The notes beneath the pieces are model-generated. The model saw only the letters and a list, made by a program, of their open reading frames with translations. It was not told the origin of the DNA and ran no database searches. From Candidatus Altarchaeota archaeon (GTDB lineage: Archaea; SpSt-1190; DYHY01): DNA of 33,326 nucleotides. The stretch spans positions 1 to 33,326 of the forward strand of contig JAUXGB010000003.1 of assembly GCA_030622515.1 (NCBI GenBank), given 5' to 3'. The translations under genes and the position numbers were made by a program. Every line of letters starts with the position of its first letter. The stretch's first letter is position 1. This document shows, piece by piece, positions 26,118-33,326 of this stretch.

Positions 26118-28013
26118 CTAAGAAAGGCGGATTGTCTCGAGGTTCCTTGGGGCAAGCGTCTCTATCCTGAACGCCCGGTGGATTGACTTGGCAAGGTCAA
26201 GGCATTTCGAGTTTTCGCCATGGCCGACAACAACTGTGTTTGGCAGGTTCCTCATCTGTCCCACAAAGTTCATCAGCTCGTTCCTGTCGGCGTGGGCTGA
26301 GAACCCCTCGACTGTGTGGATTTCAAGTTCTGCCCTTGCGACTTCCTTCCTCCCGTTCTTGAAGGCGATTGGAACCTCTTTCCATCCCTTCTGCAGCCTC
26401 TTGCCAAGGGAACCCTCGCCCTGATAGTTTATGAAGATTAGCGAGTTGCGCTTGTCGTCGCAGAGCCGTTTGAGGTATTCGACTGATGGCCCGCCTACAA
26501 GCATGCCTGATGTGGCCATGATAACGCAGGGTGGACCGTTGATTATCTCTTCACGCTCGCGCCTGCTGCCAACCCTCTTGAACATTGGCGCCAAAAGGGG
26601 GTTTTGGTCACGTGAGAAAATCATCTTCTTCACCCTGTTGGAGAGAAACTCGGGGTAGGTTGTGTGGACGGCTGTCGCATCCCACAGCATCCCGTCGAGG
26701 TAGAGGGAAATTTCAGGCAGCAGCTTTCTCCTTGTGAGGTCCTCGAGGATTAACATCAGCTCTTGTGAGCGGCCAACGCCAAGGACGGGGACGAGGACCT
26801 TGCCACCCCGTTCAATCGTCTTCTTGATTATCTCGACAATCTGGGTTTCCGCCTTGCTTCTCTTCGGCTGGATGTCTCCTGCGAGGCCGTAGGTCGCCTC
26901 AAGGAAAAGTGTCTCACAGCGCGGGTAGTGGTTGTTGGCAGGTTCGAGCAGTCTTGAGGGGGCGTACTTTATGTCGCCTGAATAGACAATGTTGTGGAGT
27001 CCTTCCCCGACATGGAGGTGGACTGACGCTGAGCCGATTATGTGTCCTGCGTTGTAAAGGGTAATCCTGATGTCAGGCGTTATGTCGGTTACTTCCTCAT
27101 AGTTTAGGGTGACTGTGTGGAGGATTGCGTTCCTGATGTCCTTGCTTGAGTATGGTGCTTTCTTCCCGTTTCCCGTGACAACGTCGATATAGTCTAGCTG
27201 GAGCAGGGCCATAAGTGCCCGTGTCGGTGTTGTGCAGTAGACAGGTCCTGTGTAACCGTACTTGAAGAGGAGGGGAAGCAGCCCTGAGTGGTCAAGGTGT
27301 GCGTGGGTTATGACAACTGCGTCAAGCTTGCTTATGTCAAACTCAGGGGCTTCAAGAAATGGGAATGCGTGTTCCTCGTTTGCGATGTTGACTCCGCAGT
27401 CAAGGAGGATTCTGCTTTCAGGCGTCTGGACAAAAAGACATGAGCGGCCGACCTCGCGGAAACCGCCAAGGGCTGTGACACGAATCCAGCTGGGCGGCTT
27501 GGACTCGTCATAGACCCTTTTCCCAAGCTTGTCAAGGAAGATTGCCCTTTCCTTCGACTGCTTGATTAAGGTGTGGCGGATTGTCTCGATGATTTCGGAT
27601 TTCATTGGCGGGGTTCGGAAGATTTCAGGGCTCCATAATGTTTCCTTCTTGATTTGCGCGAGCGTGGACCCGCCCTTTCCAATGACAAGACCCGGCCGGT
27701 CGGCCTCGATAAGGACCTTGCATGCGTGGGTCTCGAAGGAAAGGTTTGCAATAGTCACCTCTTTCGGGATTATTGACTTAATCTTTTCCTTGGCCTCCTC
27801 TGGAGGGAGAAGAACTGAGGGGTCGGAACGTACGTCAATCCTCTTCTTGAATTTCTTCGCAATCAGCTTTACAATGTCGCTTGAGGCTGTGAAGAACTTC
27901 TTGTTCTTTGTGAAAAGGACAACACTGGCTCCCTCAAATTTGCTGTCAGTTATCTGGGCATCTTTTGGAAGCTCAGATTTTATTCCATTTATTAAATCTG
28001 TTTCTTTGCTCAT
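26118..28013 (-). CDS. fttA: KH/beta-CASP ribonuclease FttA (aCPSF1), transcription termination factor
   Basis: 631 aa from ATG 28013, giving the usual family length; the upstream in-frame ATG at 28061 would overlap psmB. The N-terminal 150 residues hold tandem KH-like domains (SVVLFTKNKKFF; GLVIGKGGSTLAQIKKET). The metallo-beta-lactamase core has the zinc motif THAHLDHSG, and the beta-CASP domain has VPVLGVGRSQELMLIL. The C-terminal end includes EIHTVEGFSAHADRNELMNF and VVVGHGENSKCLDLA. In archaea this CPSF73-like nuclease cleaves nascent RNA and terminates transcription. It lies 31 nt after the proteasome beta gene and is probably cotranscribed with it. Confidence 0.95.
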   Translation of the reverse strand: MSKETDLINGIKSELPKDAQITDSKFEGASVVLFTKNKKFFTASSDIVKLIAKKFKKRIDVRSDPSVLLPPEEAKEKIKSIIPKEVTIANLSFETHACKVLIEADRPGLVIGKGGSTLAQIKKETLWSPEIFRTPPMKSEIIETIRHTLIKQSKERAIFLDKLGKRVYDESKPPSWIRVTALGGFREVGRSCLFVQTPESRILLDCGVNIANEEHAFPFLEAPEFDISKLDAVVITHAHLDHSGLLPLLFKYGYTGPVYCTTPTRALMALLQLDYIDVVTGNGKKAPYSSKDIRNAILHTVTLNYEEVTDITPDIRITLYNAGHIIGSASVHLHVGEGLHNIVYSGDIKYAPSRLLEPANNHYPRCETLFLEATYGLAGDIQPKRSKAETQIVEIIKKTIERGGKVLVPVLGVGRSQELMLILEDLTRRKLLPEISLYLDGMLWDATAVHTTYPEFLSNRVKKMIFSRDQNPLLAPMFKRVGSRREREEIINGPPCVIMATSGMLVGGPSVEYLKRLCDDKRNSLIFINYQGEGSLGKRLQKGWKEVPIAFKNGRKEVARAELEIHTVEGFSAHADRNELMNFVGQMRNLPNTVVVGHGENSKCLDLAKSIHRAFRIETLAPRNLETIRLS

Positions 28014-28044
28014 CGGCAGTTCACTTCGAAAGTTTCTTTGCTGT

Positions 28045-28686
28045 TTAGTTAAGTTTGTCAAGCTCTTCGGAAGAATAAATCTTACAGCCCTTGTCGTTTA
28101 TGACGGCTGCATTAAATCCCATCCCTCCGGTGTAGGGGTCCCTTTCCCGCGCATTCTTTAGCGCCTTTATGGCGAGCTTCAGGCCGTCTTGCGTCGACAG
28201 CCCTTCCTGATAGTGTGATTGGAGAACACCAAGGGCAATTGGCCCGCCTGAACCTGTTGTGAAGATTTTTTCGCCTTCAGTAGCTCCCCCCATTGCGTCT
28301 ACAGAGTAGACAGCATAGCCGTTATCATTCTTTCCTGCAACAAGGAGGCCAACCATGTAGGGATAGTAGCGGCTGCCCTGAAGGATGTTGGAGAGGAGGG
28401 TGGCGACTGACTTTGCAGTCATCTTCTTGCTCCTGATTTCCTGAAGGGTCGCCTCGACCTTGAGAAGGCGTGTGAGATACTGGAGGTCGCCGACCATTCC
28501 TGCGGTTGTTATCGCGACGTTTTCATTGATTTTGAAAACCTTTGTCTCATACCTGTTTTCGATATAGGCGGCTGTAGCTTTTCGGTCCGCTGCCAAGACT
28601 ACTCCGTCCTTGCAAACAACCCCAACGGTTGTTGTGCCTTTTCTTACCTGTTCCATAACTTTACTCATGTTATCTACTGCGCCCAT
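28045..28686 (-). CDS. psmB: Proteasome beta subunit
   Basis: 213 aa from ATG 28686, chosen because AAGGTG (complement of 28693-28698) gives a Shine-Dalgarno motif 6 nt upstream; a GTG three codons earlier would overlap it. Autocleavage after Gly17 in RKGTTTVG would expose Thr18 as the catalytic N-terminal threonine. The conserved lysine lies in AADRKATA, and AVYSVDAMGGATEGEKIFTTGSGG carries the SGG motif next to the active site. The beta ring holds the proteolytic sites of the 20S core. No alpha subunit is in the window. A TATA-like tttaaat at 28732-28738 would place transcription start near 28709. Confidence 0.96.
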   Translation of the reverse strand: MGAVDNMSKVMEQVRKGTTTVGVVCKDGVVLAADRKATAAYIENRYETKVFKINENVAITTAGMVGDLQYLTRLLKVEATLQEIRSKKMTAKSVATLLSNILQGSRYYPYMVGLLVAGKNDNGYAVYSVDAMGGATEGEKIFTTGSGGPIALGVLQSHYQEGLSTQDGLKLAIKALKNARERDPYTGGMGFNAAVINDKGCKIYSSEELDKLN

Positions 28687-28731
28687 CTTAAGCACCTTAG
28701 AATTTCCAGTTATCGCCCACCATACAGGCTA

Positions 28732-28767
28732 TTTAAATGTTTCCCCCTGATGTAAAAGCGTTTATAA
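28732..28767. promoter_or_regulatory. Divergent promoter pair, psmB / NIF3 gene
   Basis: A minus-strand TATA-like box (about 28732-28738) serves psmB and a plus-strand tttataa (28761-28767) serves the NIF3 gene, centred 26 nt before its ATG at 28790. The boxes are about 25 bp apart, so the two polymerase complexes may interfere. Confidence 0.5.
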
Positions 28768-28789
28768 GTGGGGTTAAAGGGCTTAATTT

Positions 28790-29530
28790 ATGGTGGCTTT
28801 GCAGGAAATTGCGGCCTATCTTGACCGGTTGCTGGGGGCAAAGGCCTATAGTGAGCGCTTTCCCGAATCAAACGGGCTGAAAATCACTGTCAACGACGAA
28901 GTGAAAAAAGTTGGGGTTGCTGTCTGCTTATCTAACGAGGTCATTGGGAAGGCTGTCGCAGCCGGGGTCGACCTTCTGCTGACGCACCACGCGTCGTGGG
29001 AAAGGATTGAGTTTTCCCTCAAGTTCAAGAAGCATCTCGAGCTGGAGAAGAATGCGATTAACCTCTATGTTGCTCACGAATGCTTGGATGCGCACAGTGA
29101 GCCGAGCCCCAGTGTGCTGCTTGCGAAGCAGCTCGGGGTTGAGGTCGAGGGAACCCTTGCTGACGACTATGGGGTTTATGGAAATTGTGGGAAGAGTTTT
29201 GGGCAGCTGAAGGAAGGGTTAGGTAAATTGCAGGGCGCCAAACTTGAAACGTGGAACAACTCGGAAGATATTGGCAAAGTGGCAGTTGTCGCAGGAGGGG
29301 GCGGCAGGGACACAAGCTGGCTGAACGAAGCCTTTCGGCTCGGTTGCAAAACTTATGTCACAGGAGAGGCACTGATGTTCACAAAATTGTTTGCGAAGGA
29401 GAGCGGGATGAACCTGCTGCTGGCCGGTCACTTGGCGACGGAAAGGTTATCTATGGAGAGGCTGGTAAAAATTCTTGAGCAGGAGCTCAAGGTCAAGGCC
29501 AAGTTTATTGAGGAGGAGGCTGTCGGATGA
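28790..29530 (+). CDS. NIF3-family dinuclear metal-centre protein
   Basis: 246 aa, normal for the family. The metal ligands expected in NIF3/YbgI proteins are visible: HHASW (about residue 65), AHECLDAH (about 93-100) and, near the end, AGHLATERLSMERL. The ends of the protein form the two halves of the conserved alpha/beta domain, with VAVVAGGGGRDTSWL in the second. The family is sometimes annotated GTP cyclohydrolase type 2, but its biochemical role is unsettled. The promoter predicts a leaderless mRNA. The stop overlaps the proS start (ATGA), so the two are cotranscribed. Confidence 0.9.
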   Translation: MVALQEIAAYLDRLLGAKAYSERFPESNGLKITVNDEVKKVGVAVCLSNEVIGKAVAAGVDLLLTHHASWERIEFSLKFKKHLELEKNAINLYVAHECLDAHSEPSPSVLLAKQLGVEVEGTLADDYGVYGNCGKSFGQLKEGLGKLQGAKLETWNNSEDIGKVAVVAGGGGRDTSWLNEAFRLGCKTYVTGEALMFTKLFAKESGMNLLLAGHLATERLSMERLVKILEQELKVKAKFIEEEAVG

Positions 29531-30978
29531 TGGAGGAGAAGCCAAAGTCGATTGGAATCACAGTCAAGAAGGAAGAGAATTTTTCAGAATGGTATACTGA
29601 GGTTGTTACCAAGTCGGAAATTGCTGACTATTCCCCTGTCTCAGGCTGCATTATTTTCAGGCCGACAGCTATGGGTGCCTGGGAAAGAATGAGGGATTAT
29701 TTTGATGCGAAGATAAAAAAATTGGGCCATCAGAACGCTTACTTCCCGCTCTTCATTCCGGAGAGGCTGCTGAGGAAGGAGCAGGAACACTTCGAGGGGT
29801 TTGTGCCGGAGGTTGCCTGGGTAACCAAGGGCGGCAATAAAGAGCTGGACGAGCCGCTGGCGATTCGGCCGACAAGTGAAACCATTATCTACGATATGTA
29901 CAAGAAGTGGATTAGGAGCCACCGGGACCTTCCGCTGCTTCTGAACCAGTGGGCAAATGTTGTCCGTTGGGAAACAAAAGCTGTCAAACCTTTTTTGAGA
30001 ACGAAAGAGTTCCTCTGGCAGGAGGGCCACACTGCGCATGCCACAAAGGAGGAAGCCGAGAAAGAGGTCATGACTATTCTCGACATTTATGAGAAGATGG
30101 TGGAACATCTTTTGGCGATTCCTGTCATTAAGGGGATTAAGACGGACAGGGAGAAGTTTGCAGGGGCAGTCTATACCACCTGCATTGAGATGCTTATGCC
30201 GGACGGGAAGGCGCTGCAGGGGGGAACAAGCCACATGCTTGGGACAAACTTTTCAGAACCGTTAGGCATCCGGTTCCTTGGGGAGGATGGCGAGAAGCAT
30301 TTTGTCCAGCAGACATCGTGGGGATTCTCAACCCGTCTCCTTGGAGCCATGGTTATGATGCACGGGGACAACAAGGGGCTGGTGCTGCCGCCGCAGGTAG
30401 CTCCGACGCAGGTTGTTATTGTCCCTATCTTTTTTGGAGACAAGGACACTATCCTGAACAAGTGTCTTGAGGTTGGGGAGCGGCTGGAAGCTGAGGGGGT
30501 GCGGGTTCATGTTGATGACAGAGACAATTACACACCGGGCTGGAAGTTTAATGACTGGGAGCTTAAGGGGGTCCCGCTGAGAATTGAAATCGGGCCCAAG
30601 GATATTGCAGCCGGCCAGGTGGTTGCTGTCAGGCGGGACAGCAGGGAGAAGACAAGTGTTAAGGATGAAGAGGTCGGGGCTTTTGTGAAGAAGACGCTGG
30701 AAGGCGTTCAGGCCGCCCTCTTTGACAGGGCGAAGAAGTTCATGCTTGAAAATATCAGGTCGGTAAGCAGCTACGATGAGTTCAAAAAGGTTCTCGAAGC
30801 CAAGCGCGGCTTTATCAGGGCGTGCTGGTGCGGGAATCCTGAGTGCGAGGGAAAGGTCAAGGACGAGACTGGCGCTGATATCAGGTTGATTAGGTTTTCC
30901 GAAGAACCCTGCTTCGCCCCGTGCCTAGTTTGTGGGACTCCCGCGAACAAGGTTGCCTACTTTGCCAAGGCATACTAA
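29527..30978 (+). CDS. proS: Prolyl-tRNA synthetase, archaeal/eukaryotic type
   Basis: 483 aa, the typical length of the archaeal form. It charges tRNA-Pro. Class II signatures are visible: motif 1 region RPTAMGAWERMRDYF, proline/ATP site RPTSETIIYDMYKKWI, motif 2 RWETKAVKPFLRTKEFLWQEGHTAH, and motif 3 GLVLPPQVAPTQVV. The anticodon-binding domain follows (HVDDRDNYTPGWKFNDWE). The C-terminal zinc-binding extension has cysteines in CWCGNPEC and CLVCGTP and ends in the tyrosine of AKAY. The bacterial editing insertion is absent. Two tandem ATGs; the first overlaps the NIF3 stop. Confidence 0.97.
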   Translation: MMEEKPKSIGITVKKEENFSEWYTEVVTKSEIADYSPVSGCIIFRPTAMGAWERMRDYFDAKIKKLGHQNAYFPLFIPERLLRKEQEHFEGFVPEVAWVTKGGNKELDEPLAIRPTSETIIYDMYKKWIRSHRDLPLLLNQWANVVRWETKAVKPFLRTKEFLWQEGHTAHATKEEAEKEVMTILDIYEKMVEHLLAIPVIKGIKTDREKFAGAVYTTCIEMLMPDGKALQGGTSHMLGTNFSEPLGIRFLGEDGEKHFVQQTSWGFSTRLLGAMVMMHGDNKGLVLPPQVAPTQVVIVPIFFGDKDTILNKCLEVGERLEAEGVRVHVDDRDNYTPGWKFNDWELKGVPLRIEIGPKDIAAGQVVAVRRDSREKTSVKDEEVGAFVKKTLEGVQAALFDRAKKFMLENIRSVSSYDEFKKVLEAKRGFIRACWCGNPECEGKVKDETGADIRLIRFSEEPCFAPCLVCGTPANKVAYFAKAY

Positions 30979-30984
30979 TTTAAC

Positions 30985-30992
30985 TATATATA
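30985..30992 (+). promoter_or_regulatory. TATA-like box for mre11-rad50
   Basis: tatatata centred about 26 nt before the ATG at 31015, directly after the proS stop. It supports that ATG over the upstream TTG at 31003 and a leaderless mre11-rad50 message. Confidence 0.55.
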
Positions 30993-31014
30993 GAGTGTAG
31001 TATTGTTGTTAGCG

Positions 31015-32289
31015 ATGAGAATTGGGATTATAGGGGATACCCATTTTGGATTTGGCCACGGGAGTGAGAGGGAAGATGATTCTTTTGCCAACGCCAAGGA
31101 AGCCTTTGAGAAGGTTATTGCGGAGAAGCCCGATTTCATAATCCTGACAGGTGATATTTTTGACAAGTCAATCCCCAAGCCGGAGGTTCTTTCGAAAGCC
31201 GCTGACATCCTCACCCTTCCGCTGCTGGCCAAACGGTCAAAGGCCAGGCTGGCCGGGACGATAAGGAGGAAAGAGCCGGTAAAGGTGCTTGCCTTCCACG
31301 GGATTCCTGTGGTTGCGATTCACGGGACTCACGAGAGGCGGCCAAAAGGCTATCCAAACCCGGTTGAGATTCTTGAGAAGATGGGACTTCTTGTCTATCT
31401 TCACGGGAACGGGATTGCCCTCAGGTGCGAGGGCCAGATGGCCGGCATACAGGGGCTCGGCGGGGTTCCTGACCAGTACTTCAAAAACGTCCTTAAGGCG
31501 TGGTCACCTGTGCCGGAGAGAAACGTCTTTAACGTTCTTGTTTTCCACCAGACGATTAAGCCTCTTATCTATACGCAGGTTGATGTTCCTGAGATTGCTG
31601 ACCTGCCGCCGGGTTTCGACCTCTACATTGACGGGCATATTCACAACCCGACAATAAAGAGCCACCCTAAGGGGGGCGCTGTCATCTTCACAGGCTCGAC
31701 AATAGTTACGCAGATGAAGGAGAATGAGGTTGAGAAGAAGAGGGCGTGGATAGTTGATGTTGGGTTTGATAAGACGAGGATAAAGCCGATAGAGCTGGAC
31801 GGTGTCAGGCAGTTCAAGTACCTCAAGGTTGAGTGCGGGGAAGCAGGCCCGAAGGAAATTGTTGAAAAAACCAAGAAAGAGGTTGGGAAGGCGATTGGTG
31901 AGGCGAAAGGCAAACCCTTGATGAAGGTTAAGGTCTATGGAAAGCTGCCTGCAGGAATTTCGCCAAGCGATGTGGACCTTGCTCCGCTTGTTTCCCACTT
32001 CAGCGAAAAGGCGATTGTTTCTATTGACAAGGAACTTGAGGCGGCGACACTTGACAAGGTTGAGGCTGCTATTGAGGAAAGGGTTTCCCTTGAGGAGACT
32101 ACCATAAGGATACTTTCGGACATTCTTGAGAAGAAGAAGGTGCCGCCGGGACTCAACATTGAGTCACTTTACACCCTGCTCTCTGAAAAGAGGGAGACTG
32201 AAGTTTACGACCTGCTGCTTGCGTGGTCAAAAGGAATTGAGTTCAAGGGGGATTTGAGGGCATTTGTTGATGTGGAGGGGAAGAAATGA
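31015..32289 (+). CDS. mre11: Mre11-like DNA double-strand break repair nuclease
   Basis: 424 aa from ATG 31015. Phosphoesterase motifs in order: GDTHFGF (Asp8, His10), LTGDIFDKS, IHGTHERR, VFHQTIK and DLYIDGHIHNP. The third motif is normally GNHD/E, whose Asn binds metal; here Thr replaces it. The C-terminal 130 residues form the capping and Rad50-binding region. Mre11 with Rad50 resects and processes DNA ends. The stop overlaps the rad50 start as ATGA, so the subunits are translationally coupled. The usual archaeal partners herA and nurA are not in the window, but the right edge cuts the locus. Confidence 0.9.
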   Translation: MRIGIIGDTHFGFGHGSEREDDSFANAKEAFEKVIAEKPDFIILTGDIFDKSIPKPEVLSKAADILTLPLLAKRSKARLAGTIRRKEPVKVLAFHGIPVVAIHGTHERRPKGYPNPVEILEKMGLLVYLHGNGIALRCEGQMAGIQGLGGVPDQYFKNVLKAWSPVPERNVFNVLVFHQTIKPLIYTQVDVPEIADLPPGFDLYIDGHIHNPTIKSHPKGGAVIFTGSTIVTQMKENEVEKKRAWIVDVGFDKTRIKPIELDGVRQFKYLKVECGEAGPKEIVEKTKKEVGKAIGEAKGKPLMKVKVYGKLPAGISPSDVDLAPLVSHFSEKAIVSIDKELEAATLDKVEAAIEERVSLEETTIRILSDILEKKKVPPGLNIESLYTLLSEKRETEVYDLLLAWSKGIEFKGDLRAFVDVEGKK

Positions 32290-33326
32290 TAACGAAGATA
32301 TCCTTGACAAGCTGGCGCTCCCATTCAAGGTCGGAATTCTCCTTCACCAAAGGTACCAATGCCCTTCTCGGGATAATGGGGAGCGGAAAAAGCAGCGTGC
32401 TTCAGGCGCTTTGCTTCGGGCTGTTTGGGGATTTGCCTGAGCTGAGCTCAAGGAAGCTTAAGCTTGAGGACCTGATAACGAGGAAACCCCAACGGAAGGA
32501 CTTTGCAGAAGTGGAAGTCGGCTTCAGGGTTGGCGGGAAGGACTACACTGTCAGGAGGAAGATTGAACGAGGCAAGGGAACTGTCCTTGCCGAGATAAGA
32601 GAGGGGGGCCGGCTTCTTGAAGGGCCGAGCCCGGCGAAGGTTACGAACCTGATTGAAAAGATAATCAAAGTCAACTACGAAATGTTTGTGCAAGCCATCT
32701 ACGCGGACCAGAACGGGATAGACAACTTCCTCACAATAGCCAAGGGAAAGAGGATGAAGAAGATTGATGAGCTGCTTCGCATAGACAAGCTTGAGGAGGG
32801 GAGGAAGACCCTTATCAGGATAGGGAACAGGGCTTCCATCAGTCTGGGTGAGAAGGAGAAGTTCCTGAAGGGGATAAATGTCGACAAGCTGAACAAGGAA
32901 CTGCAGGACACCCTGGCTGAAATCGCCCATCTCAAGGTTAAGGAAAAATCAATTGCCGAGGAGCTTGTGAAGACTGCAAACGAGCTGGCAAGGTGTGAGA
33001 AAGAGGAAGTCGGGCTTGAGCAGAAGGCGAAAGAAGTTATCAGGCTTGAGAAGGAGGCCTTTGGCCTAAGCAAGCAGGCCGGCGATGTTGAGACGAGGAT
33101 AAAGGAGCTGAGGATAAGCGAAGCGCCGGAGGACTGTGAGGCACAGCTGAAGGCTGCAAACGAGAAGGCGGCCCTGCTTAAGAGGATTGAGAAAAAGCTT
33201 AACACGGCGAAGGAGGAGGCGAAAGGGATTGAGGCCTCGCTCGGCGAGATGAAGAAGAGGAAGGATAAGATAGTTGAGGAGCTTGGCGACATCCGCGGGA
33301 CCCCTGCGAACGAACTTGACAGGAAG
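32286..33326 (+). CDS. rad50: Rad50-like ATPase, N-terminal part
   Basis: The first 347 residues; the gene runs off the right edge. The N-terminal ABC-ATPase lobe shows KISLTSWRSHSRSEFSF, Walker A GIMGSGKS (residues 29-36; Met where many family members have Asn), and the Q-loop region in MFVQAIYADQNGIDNFL. From about residue 190 the sequence becomes a long Lys/Glu-rich coiled coil (LAEIAHLKVKEKSIAEELV and onward), as expected for the arm that leads to the zinc hook. The signature motif, hook and Walker B lie outside the window. Confidence 0.93.
   Translation, partial: MITKISLTSWRSHSRSEFSFTKGTNALLGIMGSGKSSVLQALCFGLFGDLPELSSRKLKLEDLITRKPQRKDFAEVEVGFRVGGKDYTVRRKIERGKGTVLAEIREGGRLLEGPSPAKVTNLIEKIIKVNYEMFVQAIYADQNGIDNFLTIAKGKRMKKIDELLRIDKLEEGRKTLIRIGNRASISLGEKEKFLKGINVDKLNKELQDTLAEIAHLKVKEKSIAEELVKTANELARCEKEEVGLEQKAKEVIRLEKEAFGLSKQAGDVETRIKELRISEAPEDCEAQLKAANEKAALLKRIEKKLNTAKEEAKGIEASLGEMKKRKDKIVEELGDIRGTPANELDRK

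Overview
The window is archaeal. It carries split RNA polymerase genes (B''/B' and A'/A''), L30e and a short NusA-like KH protein in the polymerase operon, an EF-2 with a diphthamide-type C-terminal motif, a proteasome beta subunit, the KH/beta-CASP termination nuclease FttA, archaeal-type ProS, Mre11/Rad50 and two tRNA genes with introns at position 37/38. TATA-like boxes repeatedly sit about 25-28 nt before a start codon, which suggests many leaderless mRNAs. Gene content fits a DPANN or euryarchaeote-related lineage. I cannot place it more precisely without a search.

Layout. 1-580 (-) is the N-terminal part of glmS. 781-1707 (+) is a winged-helix protein fused to an S-layer-like domain, ending back to back with a CPA1-type antiporter (-). 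From 7746 down to 1708 (-) run EF-2, EF-1alpha, S10, two small uncharacterised proteins and the antiporter. Two + strand genes (a DUF2330 secreted protein and an EamA transporter, 7847-10518) split the classical str operon, separating S12-S7 from EF-2/EF-1alpha/S10. From 19375 down to 10552 (-) run rpoB'', rpoB', rpoA', rpoA'', L30e, nusA, S12 and S7 with almost no spacing. Upstream are tRNA-Asp(GUC) and an intron-containing tRNA-Lys(UUU). An HD-GYP-like gene (20127-20816, +) follows, then an intron-containing tRNA-Tyr(GUA).

21376-26079 holds a membrane-anchored extracytoplasmic protein, a radical SAM enzyme, a GT4 and a GT2 glycosyltransferase, then tRNA-Pro(UGG) and tRNA-Thr(GGU). 26118-28686 (-) has psmB and fttA. 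28790-33326 (+) has a NIF3-family protein, proS, mre11 and the start of rad50 in two tightly overlapping pairs.

The most unusual content lies directly 3' of tRNA-Lys and tRNA-Tyr. Each tRNA is followed by a packed series of small imperfect hairpins, mostly with 3-nt loops and one mismatch or one-base bulge. Beyond them lie one or more copies of the tRNA's own 3' end (an exact 26-bp repeat for Lys; a 19-bp repeat, present twice, sharing 9 bp with the tRNA for Tyr). The outermost hairpins at the two loci resemble each other. This looks like a family of very small tRNA-3'-end-associated elements. I cannot match it to a described class.
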